Source: Betaproteobacteria bacterium
GTDB lineage: Bacteria; Pseudomonadota; Gammaproteobacteria; Burkholderiales; SG8-39
Direction: 5' to 3'
DNA length: 17,270 bases
Assembly: GCA_007280315.1 (NCBI GenBank)
Contig: QYQC01000182.1
Location: 1 to 17,270, forward strand
Made by a program: the position numbers and the translations under genes. Within the stretch, counting starts at the first letter, position 1. Every line of letters begins with the position of its first letter. This document shows, in pieces, positions 5,327 through 12,997 of this stretch. Under the pieces are notes generated by a model that was not told where the DNA came from, did not search any database, and was given only the letters and a program-made list of their open reading frames with translations.

Positions 5327-8131
5327 TCAGCGGGCCGTTTCTACCCTCGCGAGTATGCGCTCAAAGCGCTGCCGGTCGAATGCGTCGGCGACGCCCGGCA
5401 GCGCGCACCATGCGACCAGTCGCTCAGGCGCGCTCAGGTTACCGGCGCTGGCAGCACTGCTGAACCGTTCCTTCAGTTTTTTCACCTGCAGCGCCAGTCG
5501 TTGCTGCTGAACCTCGGGCGGACTCTCCATACCGAGAAGCAATTCCAGGTCGAGCAGGCTTTCACGGCGCGCTTCCCTCCCCTGCTCCATGCGCGACAGG
5601 TATTTCGCGGCAGCGCCGCTGTCGGACAGCGCGGCCAGCGCGGCATCGCGTCGCGCCAGCAATTTCTTTTCCCAGGCGGGCGGCAGAGCCGGTAGCGCGG
5701 CCCAGCGCGCCAGTAACGCAGTCGAATCGGTCTGCGATGTAGCAGCGCCGCCATCAGCGCGCAGCGCGGCGTCCAGTTCCTCGCTCAGGCGTTCTTTCTC
5801 CGATAGAGTCTGCCAAACTGCCGCCTCGCGCGAACGCACGCGCGCTGACAGCATCGCTTCCACGGCGGCCCTTGCTTTGCCGAACCGAACCTCGAGGGCG
5901 CGCGCATCATGCCCGGCCGCGCCGGACTTCTGTTTCCACTGGTCCTGCAGATCGCGCAGCGCAGCGCGCACCTTCTGCTCCTCAGCTTCTTCGGTCCGCG
6001 CCAGTTGCTCCGTCTGCGCGCACAGATCCTGCAGCGCATGGCGGTGCTCGTTCTTGCGGCCGTCCTCCTCCTTGCGTTTGCTCTGGCGCGCGTCGAACAC
6101 CGCGTCGCAGGCGGCGCGAAATTGCATCCACAGCGTGCGCTCGTCGCGCTGCGCCAGCGGCAGTTCCTTCGCCTGGGCTTGCCACCTGGCCTGAATCGCC
6201 TTGACTTGCGATGGCATCTCGCGCTCCATCGCATTGGCCGCCAGCGCGGTGACTTCGTCGATCAGAGTCCTGCGTCCCGACTTGGCGCGCTCGCGCACCG
6301 CCGACAATGCGTCGCGCAGCGGCGCCAGCGCCGTTTTGAAGCGCAGGTCGAGCTTCTTCCACGCGCCGGGTTCGACGCTACCCAGGCCGCCTTCGCGCCA
6401 CCCGCGCTCGGTGTCGCGCAGCCAGCGCTCGATTTCGCGCCCATCGCCAGGCTCGGCCAGCAATGCCGCCGCGTGTGCCGCGGACGCGGCGATGAATTCC
6501 TCGCGCTTCTTGCGCGTTTCCTTGCGTTGCGCCGCGAGCTCGGCGAAATGCCGCGCCGCGGGCGCGTAGGCTTTTTCGCAGGCGCCGTCAAAGCGCTCCC
6601 ACAGCGCCTTGGGCACACCGGCGTGCTGCTGGTCCAGCGCCTTCCATTCATTGCGCAACTTCTGCACTTCGAGCGCGAGTTGCGGCGCATCAAGTTTCTG
6701 CTGCGCCGCAGCCTCGGCGCGCTCGCATAATCGGACCCGGGCGTTTTGCTGGCCGAAGGATTCCCAGCGCTCCAGTTCCACCAGTTGCTGCACCAGGCGA
6801 CCGAGCCGCTGCGTGCTCGGCTTCGGCAGCGGGCCGGCGCCGGGTTTAAGCGCCTTGATTTCGTCCGCGGCGGTACGCGCCGCCTGCACCTGCCCCGCGG
6901 CAAGCGCCAGCTCCGCGCTATGCAGCAGCGCGTGGATTTGCTGCTTCGCCGAGTTCGCTTCCTGCTGGGTCGCCTGGATCTGCGCCAGGCGGCGCTGCTC
7001 CACCAGCGTGATTGCGGCTTCGAAGCGGCGCGTCAAATCGGGCGTGCGAATGGTGCGGCTAAGCGCCTGCCAGCGCGCCGGCAGCTCGGCATGGTCGATG
7101 GAAGTGCCCGCCGCCAGCTGCTCGGCTTCGATTACCAGGGCCAGGGTGGCGGCGCTCGCCTGCAGATCCTGCTCGCAGCGCGAGATGTGCTGCTCTGCCT
7201 GATCCAGCCGCGCAAGCGCGGCATCGTCGCTGCGCTCATGCGCCTCAGCGCGCAGCGCCGCAAGTTCGGCGCGCTTCACCACCAGCGCTTCCATTGCGTC
7301 CGGCGCCGTGCTTTCCACAGCTTCGATCCAGCCGTTCAGCTCGCGCTCGAATTTCAGGCGCGCGCGTTGCCCTCCCTGTTCGCGCTCGAACCGCGCCTGA
7401 ATCGCCTGGCGCGCGACGTCGCAGCGCGCGAGGCGCGTGGTCTCTGCACTCATGTCCAGCACCTGCCAGCGGCGGTTGAGTTCGATCACCGCGCTGAGTA
7501 TCGGGCCGGGCTCGGCGGCAAGCGCTTCCAGTTGCGCAATGACTGCATCGGCTTCGGCGTCCTGTTCCTGGCGCTGCTTCAGCGCGTCGATCCGCTGGCG
7601 CGCGAGCTTGGCTACGCCATGGTCCTTGTTCTTCGCCGCGTCGGCGAGCTTGCGCAGTCCGTCCGGCGTATGCACGCGCTGCGCCGCCGCCATGCGTGTC
7701 TCCGCCTGCCCGGCCACCAGCGCAAGCTCGACCAGCGCGGCCTCGACCCTGATCGCGGCGGTAGCCACGTGCCGGCGCTCCGCCTCCTGCGCACGCCGCG
7801 CTACTTCAATCCTGATCGCATCGGTGCAATGTTCAGCCCTCAGCAACACCTCGGCGCCCGCCCGGTCCTCGGTTCGCGCCAGCACATCGCCCAGCGCGGC
7901 GGCCAGCGCCTGGCGTACGGCGCCATCCGATTCCGTCTCCCAGGCGGAGGCGAGCGCCGCCAGATCGGTGCAACGCCTCACGGCGGCGATACGCACCTCC
8001 GGCACCGAGTCCGAGGCCAGCAGTTGCGCGAGTTCGCCTGAGTTCGGGTCAAGCGTCGCAGCGCCGAGGACGCGCTGCGCCGGGTCGGCGTGCTGGTGCA
8101 AGGCGGTACGCGAGAACGGATTGGCGATCAT
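5327..8131 (-). CDS. DUF349-repeat protein, 934 residues
   Basis: A large, highly charged, Ala/Arg/Glu/Gln-rich, almost wholly helical protein without signal peptide or membrane segment. The first 100 residues resemble HEAT-type helical pairs (DPAQRVLGAATL, VPEVRIAAVRRCTDL). The rest consists of long helices carrying repeated DUF349 units, each centred on a Trp followed by a basic or amphipathic helix; Trp lies at 222, 354, 496, 578, 650, 732 and 810. The best units are LRNEWKALDQQHAGVPKALW with a KKREEFI helix, and IQARWQAQAKELPLAQRD with WMQFRAACDAVFD. DUF349 has no established biochemical function. The frame is open to a TTG at 8182, but the ATG at 8131 (MIANPFSR) is preferred because the family starts with a short MI...F.R segment just before DPAxR; neither has a strong ribosome site. 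The ankyrin gene lies 129 bases upstream on the same strand. The family call is firm and the function unknown. Confidence 0.9.
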   Translation of the reverse strand: MIANPFSRTALHQHADPAQRVLGAATLDPNSGELAQLLASDSVPEVRIAAVRRCTDLAALASAWETESDGAVRQALAAALGDVLARTEDRAGAEVLLRAEHCTDAIRIEVARRAQEAERRHVATAAIRVEAALVELALVAGQAETRMAAAQRVHTPDGLRKLADAAKNKDHGVAKLARQRIDALKQRQEQDAEADAVIAQLEALAAEPGPILSAVIELNRRWQVLDMSAETTRLARCDVARQAIQARFEREQGGQRARLKFERELNGWIEAVESTAPDAMEALVVKRAELAALRAEAHERSDDAALARLDQAEQHISRCEQDLQASAATLALVIEAEQLAAGTSIDHAELPARWQALSRTIRTPDLTRRFEAAITLVEQRRLAQIQATQQEANSAKQQIHALLHSAELALAAGQVQAARTAADEIKALKPGAGPLPKPSTQRLGRLVQQLVELERWESFGQQNARVRLCERAEAAAQQKLDAPQLALEVQKLRNEWKALDQQHAGVPKALWERFDGACEKAYAPAARHFAELAAQRKETRKKREEFIAASAAHAAALLAEPGDGREIERWLRDTERGWREGGLGSVEPGAWKKLDLRFKTALAPLRDALSAVRERAKSGRRTLIDEVTALAANAMEREMPSQVKAIQARWQAQAKELPLAQRDERTLWMQFRAACDAVFDARQSKRKEEDGRKNEHRHALQDLCAQTEQLARTEEAEEQKVRAALRDLQDQWKQKSGAAGHDARALEVRFGKARAAVEAMLSARVRSREAAVWQTLSEKERLSEELDAALRADGGAATSQTDSTALLARWAALPALPPAWEKKLLARRDAALAALSDSGAAAKYLSRMEQGREARRESLLDLELLLGMESPPEVQQQRLALQVKKLKERFSSAASAGNLSAPERLVAWCALPGVADAFDRQRFERILARVETAR

Positions 8132-8229
8132 GGATTCGAGGGATCTAAAGGTGAAGGGCGCAACGGATTCTGCCCGATTCAAGCACGGACACCCGATCGA
8201 TGCAAGCGCCTGCAGAGCACAATTCGAAC

Positions 8230-8277
8230 AGGAGGTGGAAAATGAATTGTGGCAGCCCGGTCAAACACGCGGCTTGA
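8230..8277 (+). other. Perfect Shine-Dalgarno sequence with an 11-codon reading frame
   Basis: AGGAGGTG at 8230-8237 is fully complementary to the usual 16S rRNA tail. The ATG at 8242 follows at ideal spacing and reads MNCGSPVKHAA before a TGA at 8275-8277. It lies in the gap between two minus-strand genes and its last 17 bases overlap the 3' end of the ankyrin gene in antisense. It could be a tiny protein, the left-over start of a lost + strand gene, or chance. No promoter is evident. Confidence 0.25.
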
Positions 8278-8830
8278 GAAACGTCACGACATTCGATCCC
8301 GGCGCGTTCTTGGTGGTGCAGCTGCCCTCGCCCACGCCGACCTCACGCTCCGCTTCGTGCAGCAGATTGATCACGTCGACATAGTGTTTTTGTTTGACCA
8401 TCATCAGTGCGGTGAGTCCGCCTTCGTTACGTGCCAGGACATCGGCGCCGGCGCGCAGCAGCGTTTCTACGACCGCCGTCTCACCGTAGCCCGCGGCCAG
8501 CATCAGCGGCCGGATGCCATAACCAATTGGCGCTTCCACATCGGCGCCGGCGTCGATGAGCAGCTGAACGACATCGGCAAAACCGCGATCCAGATCGGCG
8601 TTGTAGGCAGCTTTCATCAGCGCACCCCAGCCGCGCTCGTCCGCGGCATTCACGTCCGCACCGGCGTCGAGAAGAACCTTGACCAGGCCGGGATTTCCCG
8701 AATGTGCGGCCAGCATCAGCGGCGTTGCCCCATCGGCGCTGCGCTGGTTGCAGTCGATTCCGCCGGCCAGCACTGCGCGCACGCGATCGACATCGGCGGC
8801 AGTGACAGCTTCAAACAGGGATTCAGGCAT
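8261..8830 (-). CDS. Ankyrin-repeat protein
   Basis: A 189-residue protein built almost entirely of ankyrin repeats, which form a surface for protein-protein contact and have no catalytic role of their own. Repeats lie at about 3-32, 33-65, 66-102, 103-136 and 137-165. The clearest hallmarks are DGATPLMLAAHSGNPGLVKV followed by LLDAGADVNA, and IRPLMLAAGYGETAVVETLL followed by RAGADV. Repeat 3 is lengthened by a few residues (NADLDRGFADVV). The last 25 residues (GSCTTKNAPGSNVVTFL) are not repeat-like. There is no signal peptide or membrane segment, so it is probably cytoplasmic. The ATG at 8830 has no Shine-Dalgarno sequence, but a TAAAAT element lies directly upstream. It may be cotranscribed with the DUF349 gene 129 bases downstream. 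The partner protein cannot be named. Confidence 0.9.
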   Translation of the reverse strand: MPESLFEAVTAADVDRVRAVLAGGIDCNQRSADGATPLMLAAHSGNPGLVKVLLDAGADVNAADERGWGALMKAAYNADLDRGFADVVQLLIDAGADVEAPIGYGIRPLMLAAGYGETAVVETLLRAGADVLARNEGGLTALMMVKQKHYVDVINLLHEAEREVGVGEGSCTTKNAPGSNVVTFLKPRV

Positions 8831-8835
8831 GCGCC

Positions 8836-8864
8836 ATTTTAACCTAGGCTCGAGCCGCGATAAA
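8836..8864 (-). promoter_or_regulatory. Possible promoter of the ankyrin gene
   Basis: On the minus strand TTTATC (8859-8864) and TAAAAT (8836-8841) are 17 bases apart. The -10 matches the consensus in 5 of 6 bases, the -35 in only 3. Transcription would begin at or next to the ATG at 8830, giving a leaderless message, which would fit the missing ribosome site. This is weak evidence. Confidence 0.3.
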
Positions 8865-8968
8865 GATCAAATGCCCGGCACCGGATCGAACTTTGCGGAA
8901 ATTGGTTTAGAATCCACCGATGGCCCGATTGCTTGATCACGTTTGGCAACATTCCGGGGCACACTGTA

Positions 8969-11365
8969 ATGCGAAAGAAAGCACCAGGAACAGGTACTCC
9001 AGGCCGAGCGCCCGCCTCTACGGAGCGGCGTCTCGGCGAACGGCGGGGGGATCTCGAAACGGCCATCGACGCGTTGCGCGAAAGCGAAGCGCGTTTTCGC
9101 AGCCTGACGGAGATGTCCTCCGATTTCTACTGGGAGAGCGACGCCGAACATCGGATTACGCAGCGCACGCCAGGCAGCGGTTCAAACGCGCTGTCGGCGG
9201 CCAGGGCGCGTGCCCAGCTCGGCAAGCGCCGCTGGGAAGTGCCGTACCTGTCGCCGGACGAATCCGGTTGGAAAGCGCACCGGGCCGACCTCGACGCGCA
9301 CCGCCCGTTCCGCAATTTTGAGCTTTCGCGCAAAGACATCGACGGCACTGAGCGATTTGCGGCAATCAGCGGCGACCCGGTATTCGATAGCACTGGTCGG
9401 TTCATCGGCTACCGCGGAGTAGGCACCGATATCACCGAACGCAAGCGCGCGGAAGAGGAATTGCGCCGAAGAGAGTTGCGCTACCGCGCGGTCTCGCACA
9501 CTGCGCGGGACGCGTTCATTACCGGCGATGCAAACGGGCGCATCGTCGGCTGGAACCCCGCGGCGGAAAGAATATTCGGCTACGCTGAAGCCGAAGTCAT
9601 CGGACAACCGCTGACGTTGCTGATGCCGCAGCGATTCCGATCACGGCATCTCGAGGGCATGCAGCGCGTCCAATCCGGTGGCGAGCGCTACGCCATCGGA
9701 CGTACGCTGGAACTGACCGGACAGCGCAAGGATGCAAGCGAATTCCCGCTGGAACTTTCCCTGGCGGCGTGGACGCTCGCAGAGGGACAGTTCTTCACCG
9801 GCATCATCCGCGACCTGAGCGAACGCAAGGCAGCCGAAGCGAAGATCCAGCGGCTGACACAACTCTATGCGGCATTGAGCCAGTGCAACCAGGCCATCGT
9901 ACGCTGCGCCAATGAGGACGAGTTGTTTGCGCAGATTTGCCGCGACGCCGTGCGCTTCGGCGGAATGAAGGCGGTTCGGATCAGTTTGGCCGATGCGCAG
10001 ACGCGGATGGTCCGCGTGGCCGCAAGTTTCGGCATCGACGCCCTGGACGTGAAAAATTTCAACGTTTCGTTCGATGCCGACAGCCCATTCGGGCGAGGCC
10101 CGACCGGGACCGCAATCCGCGAGAACCGGCCGTTCTGGTGCCAGGACTTCATGAACGACCCGGCGACTGCGCCCTGGCGCGATCGCGGCGAGCGGAAGGG
10201 CTGGGGTTCCGTAGCCGCACTGCCGTTGCTCAAAGGCGGCGCGGTCATCGGCGCTTTGGTCGTGTTTTACGGCGAAACGGACGCCTTTGACGAAGACGCG
10301 CGCAAACTGCTGACGGAAATGGCGACGGATATCGGCTTTGCCCTGGACAATTTCGAACGTGAACGTGCGCGCGTGCTGGTGACGGAGAATCTGCGCGCGG
10401 CGGAAGAGCAGTTCCGCGGCCTGGTCGAGCAGTCGATCGCCGGCATCTACATCATTCAGGATGACAAGCTCGCCTACGTCAACCCGCGCTTTGCTGAAAT
10501 CCTTGGCTACGCATCCCCCGACGAATTGATCGGCCGCGAATCTCTGTCGCTGGTCGCGGAGGCGGACCGCATCGTCATACTCGAGCAGCGCCGTCGAATC
10601 GAAGAAGGGGCGCAAAGCGCAAGCTATGGGTTCACCGCGCTGCGCCAGGACGGCAGCACGACGGAGGTCGGTGTGCACAGCGCGCGCGCAACGCACAACG
10701 GCAGGCCAGCCGTCATCGGTCTGATGCAGGACATCGCCGAGAAAAAGCGCGCCGAAGAACAGATCCAGCGCTATCTCAAGCAACTCGAAACGGCGTTTAT
10801 GAGCACGGTCGAAGTGGCGACCGCCTTGAGCGAAATGCGCGATCCCTATACCGCCGGCCACGAGCGCCGGGTAGGCAAGATTGCCGCCGCTATCGGCGTA
10901 GAACTCGGACTCGACGCCCAGCGCGTCGAAGGCCTGCGGGTCGCGGGATATCTGCACGACATAGGCAAAATTACCATTCCGGCGGAAATTCTGTCCAAAC
11001 CAGGCAAGCTGAGCGCCATCGAATACCAGCTGATCCAGGGGCACCCGCAATCGAGCTATGATGTGCTGAAGGACGTGGAATTTCCCTGGCCGGTGGCCGA
11101 GGTCGCTCTGCAGCACCACGAGCGCATCGACGGCAGCGGCTATCCGCAGGGCCTCAAGGGCGAGGCGATCCTGCTCGAGGCGCGCATTATGGCAGTGGCC
11201 GACGTGATGGAAGCGATGTCCTCGCACCGGCCCTATCGCCCCGGATTGGGCGTGGACAAGGCGCTGGCCGAAATCGAGCGCGGCCGTGGCAGCGCCTACG
11301 ACGCCGTCGTCGTCGATGCCTGCGTCAAGCTATTCCAGGAGCACGGCGACCTGCTGCTGGCGTAG
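8969..11365 (+). CDS. PAS-PAS-GAF-PAS-HD-GYP sensor, predicted cyclic-di-GMP phosphodiesterase
   Basis: A 798-residue soluble sensor predicted to hydrolyse cyclic-di-GMP in response to one or more signals. Order of domains: a PAS domain at about 40-158 ending in DITERKRAEEEL; a second PAS at about 170-290 with TGDANGRIVGWNPAAERIFG and ending RDLSERKAAEAKI; a GAF domain at about 298-462; a third PAS at about 480-595 ending QDIAEKKRAEEQI; and HD-GYP from about 605 to 798. The HD-GYP metal and signature residues are present: His631 (TAGHERR), HD at 663-664 (YLHDIGK), His692 (GHP), HH at 716-717 (HHERIDGSGYP) and GYP at 724-726. No membrane segments are seen. The ATG at 8969, with GGGGC nine bases before it, is preferred to an in-frame TTG at 8933. 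It starts 138 bases from the divergent ankyrin gene. Ligands of the PAS and GAF domains cannot be read. The activity is inferred from intact motifs. Confidence 0.92.
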   Translation: MRKKAPGTGTPGRAPASTERRLGERRGDLETAIDALRESEARFRSLTEMSSDFYWESDAEHRITQRTPGSGSNALSAARARAQLGKRRWEVPYLSPDESGWKAHRADLDAHRPFRNFELSRKDIDGTERFAAISGDPVFDSTGRFIGYRGVGTDITERKRAEEELRRRELRYRAVSHTARDAFITGDANGRIVGWNPAAERIFGYAEAEVIGQPLTLLMPQRFRSRHLEGMQRVQSGGERYAIGRTLELTGQRKDASEFPLELSLAAWTLAEGQFFTGIIRDLSERKAAEAKIQRLTQLYAALSQCNQAIVRCANEDELFAQICRDAVRFGGMKAVRISLADAQTRMVRVAASFGIDALDVKNFNVSFDADSPFGRGPTGTAIRENRPFWCQDFMNDPATAPWRDRGERKGWGSVAALPLLKGGAVIGALVVFYGETDAFDEDARKLLTEMATDIGFALDNFERERARVLVTENLRAAEEQFRGLVEQSIAGIYIIQDDKLAYVNPRFAEILGYASPDELIGRESLSLVAEADRIVILEQRRRIEEGAQSASYGFTALRQDGSTTEVGVHSARATHNGRPAVIGLMQDIAEKKRAEEQIQRYLKQLETAFMSTVEVATALSEMRDPYTAGHERRVGKIAAAIGVELGLDAQRVEGLRVAGYLHDIGKITIPAEILSKPGKLSAIEYQLIQGHPQSSYDVLKDVEFPWPVAEVALQHHERIDGSGYPQGLKGEAILLEARIMAVADVMEAMSSHRPYRPGLGVDKALAEIERGRGSAYDAVVVDACVKLFQEHGDLLLA

Positions 11366-11375
11366 CCCGTACTGG

Positions 11376-12104
11376 CTACCCATCCAATTCAGGATAGCGC
11401 CTGAAAATATCGTCGTTATTGAACGCCAGCCTCCGCCCCGACGCAACGTAGCGCTTGATGCGCGGGCGGGAAAGCACCGCGTCGTGCAGCGCGCGCAACC
11501 GCGGGCAGGCGCGCAGTGCTTTTCTGCTTGCCTTGGGAAACGCGTAATGCAGGCCCGCGATGACCTGCGCCATGGACAAATCAACGTAGGTCAACTGCTT
11601 TGCTGCCAGCCATTTTTCGCTGTCCGGATTGCACTCGATCACGCGCTCGAAGTAGCCGAGGAATTTCGGCAGCCGTTGGGCCAGGAATTCGCGGCTGCGG
11701 CGCCTGGCTGCGGCCTTCTGCGCCTCGTAATACAGCCCGCCGCCGATCGGATGATGGGTGTCGTGAATTTCGAGCACGAAGTCGCCAAGGGTGAGCTGCA
11801 GTTGATGCGCCCACAACCTGCCGCCGGAATCGCGCGGCACCAGCGCCAGGCGTGGCCCGAGAAACAGGAGAATGTTCGCCGTTTGCCCGATGAGCCTGCG
11901 GCCGGCTTTCAGAAACGGCGGCGCAAACGGCGCGCGCGCAAGCCCCGGGTCGTCGAGCAGTTTCAGCATCGCCGGCACGCCGCCGCCCTGCGCCTCGGGC
12001 AGAAGCGCGATGTCGACGTATTCGGCACCGGCTTCTTCGAGAGTTAGTCGCACGAATTCACCGCGTCCCTGTATGCCGGGCCAGTAATAGAGTTCGTAAA
12101 TCAT
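11376..12104 (-). CDS. Glutathione S-transferase family protein
   Basis: A 242-residue GST-fold protein. The N-terminal thioredoxin-like domain begins MIYELYYWPGIQGRGEFVRL, with Tyr6/Tyr7 in the usual catalytic-tyrosine place and the glutathione-binding turn GQTANIL at 73-79 (the family's Q-S/T-x-x-I). The helical C-terminal domain runs from about 95 to 225, with LTYVDLSMAQVIAGL matching the conserved N-capping/Asp region of GSTs. The substrate is unknown. The ATG at 12104 overlaps the TGA of the upstream alpha/beta hydrolase in an ATGA arrangement, so translation is probably coupled and the two proteins may act on the same compound or stress; that last point is inference. It ends 10 bases from the convergent HD-GYP gene. 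Confidence 0.88.
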   Translation of the reverse strand: MIYELYYWPGIQGRGEFVRLTLEEAGAEYVDIALLPEAQGGGVPAMLKLLDDPGLARAPFAPPFLKAGRRLIGQTANILLFLGPRLALVPRDSGGRLWAHQLQLTLGDFVLEIHDTHHPIGGGLYYEAQKAAARRRSREFLAQRLPKFLGYFERVIECNPDSEKWLAAKQLTYVDLSMAQVIAGLHYAFPKASRKALRACPRLRALHDAVLSRPRIKRYVASGRRLAFNNDDIFRRYPELDG

Positions 12105-12907
12105 ATCTGGCCGAAAAATTCGATCAAAGCGTCCGCGGTCTCGCGCGGCTTTTCGATCCAGAAAAAGTGCGACGCATCTGGCAGCAGCACCAGTTGCGCC
12201 CCGGCGATGCGCTCCGCAATGAGGCGTGAGTTCTCCGCCGGAATCAGCGGATCGCCTGCGCCGGTGATGACCAGTGTCGGCGCCTTGATACTCGGCAGAT
12301 CGGCGCAGGCGTCGAACGCGTCGATCGCCTTCAGGTGTCCGCGCACCGCGTGCGCCGGTGTCGGGTTCTGATTGACGAGATCGAACAATCCGTCGATCAC
12401 CGCGCGCTGACTCTGCCGGAAACCGGGCATGTAGTACACCTCTTCCTGCCGCCGCGCGACTTCACGCACATCCATGGTCTCGCCCGGCGTCAGCCGCAGA
12501 AGCTCGCCAATGCGCTTTTCCGGCGGAATCGAACCGCCGCGGCCGCAGTTGGTACAACCCAGGGCCAGGCCGTTAACCCGCTCCGGGTGCCGCGTTGCCA
12601 GGCGCTGCGCGATCATCCCGCCCATCGACACGCCGAAAACATGCGCCCGCGGCAGACCCAGTCCGGCGATGACGCCGGCGCAATCGTCTGAAAACGCTTC
12701 GATGGTGTAGCCGTCCTCCGGCTTGTCGGAGTGGCCGGTGCCGCGGTTGTCCATCAGGATCAGCTGGAAGCGTTCGGCCAGCGGCCGCAACAATCCCTCC
12801 AGCCAGACTACCCGGCTGCGGCGAAAACCGTTGATCAGCAACAGCGGCGGGCCCGCACCGCGAAGTTCATAAGCGATCGAAACGGCGCCGGCATTCAGCG
12901 TGGGCAT
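12101..12907 (-). CDS. Alpha/beta-fold hydrolase
   Basis: A 268-residue hydrolase with the full catalytic triad: nucleophile Ser94 in GVSMGG, acid Asp219 in GAGDPLIP, and His247 in DASHFFWIE. The oxyanion strand LLLINGFRR (22-30) has Asn-Gly where many relatives have His-Gly, and DNRGTGHSDKP at 53-63 is the typical loop after strand 4. It resembles small esterases, 3-oxoadipate enol-lactonases and similar C-C or ester hydrolases; the substrate cannot be named. The frame is open to 12970, but the ATG at 12907 is chosen because AAGGAG stands six bases upstream and the protein then begins MPTLNAGAVSIAYE, right at the first strand. It is first in a two-gene unit with the GST and divergent from lapG, sharing a 90-base intergenic region. 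Confidence 0.9.
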   Translation of the reverse strand: MPTLNAGAVSIAYELRGAGPPLLLINGFRRSRVVWLEGLLRPLAERFQLILMDNRGTGHSDKPEDGYTIEAFSDDCAGVIAGLGLPRAHVFGVSMGGMIAQRLATRHPERVNGLALGCTNCGRGGSIPPEKRIGELLRLTPGETMDVREVARRQEEVYYMPGFRQSQRAVIDGLFDLVNQNPTPAHAVRGHLKAIDAFDACADLPSIKAPTLVITGAGDPLIPAENSRLIAERIAGAQLVLLPDASHFFWIEKPRETADALIEFFGQI

Positions 12908-12913
12908 GGGGTT

Positions 12914-12919
12914 CTCCTT
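12914..12919 (-). promoter_or_regulatory. Ribosome binding site of the alpha/beta hydrolase
   Basis: Reads AAGGAG on the minus strand, six bases before the ATG at 12907. It rules against the longer reading frame that begins at 12970. Confidence 0.6.
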
Positions 12920-12963
12920 GACCAACCAGATTCGATTGTAACCGGCAGTACAGGCGGCGGCGA

Positions 12964-12991
12964 CTGTCATAATTCACCGATTGCGTACAAT
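12964..12991 (+). promoter_or_regulatory. Possible promoter of lapG-lapD
   Basis: CTGTCA (12964-12969) and TACAAT (12986-12991) are 16 bases apart and match the sigma-70 consensus in 4 and 5 of 6 bases. The -10 ends six bases before the ATG at 12998, which has no Shine-Dalgarno sequence, so the message would be leaderless or the true start lies further in. A TACAAT on the opposite strand (about 12936-12941) could serve the divergent hydrolase, but without a good -35. Confidence 0.35.
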
Positions 12992-12997
12992 CAGCAT

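Noticed and set aside
4080..5510. 476-codon + strand open frame
   Set aside because: Fully antisense to the Rieske-flavodoxin gene, which has complete motifs and a strong ribosome site; the translation matches no fold and is a GC-rich shadow.
6746..8041. 431-codon + strand open frame, and several others of 120-315 codons over 5500-8400
   Set aside because: Shadows of the very GC-rich DUF349 gene; composition is Arg/Ala/Ser-rich without motifs.
8132..8182. TTG start of the DUF349 protein at 8182
   Set aside because: No ribosome site, and the extra 17 residues fall before the usual family start at MIANPF.
9641..11227. 528-codon minus-strand open frame
   Set aside because: Antisense to the GAF-PAS-HD-GYP region; no recognisable domain, while the + strand frame has every HD-GYP residue.
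12731..12997. 89-codon N-terminal extension of lapG
   Set aside because: It matches nothing, runs antisense through the divergent hydrolase start, and lies upstream of the likely promoter.
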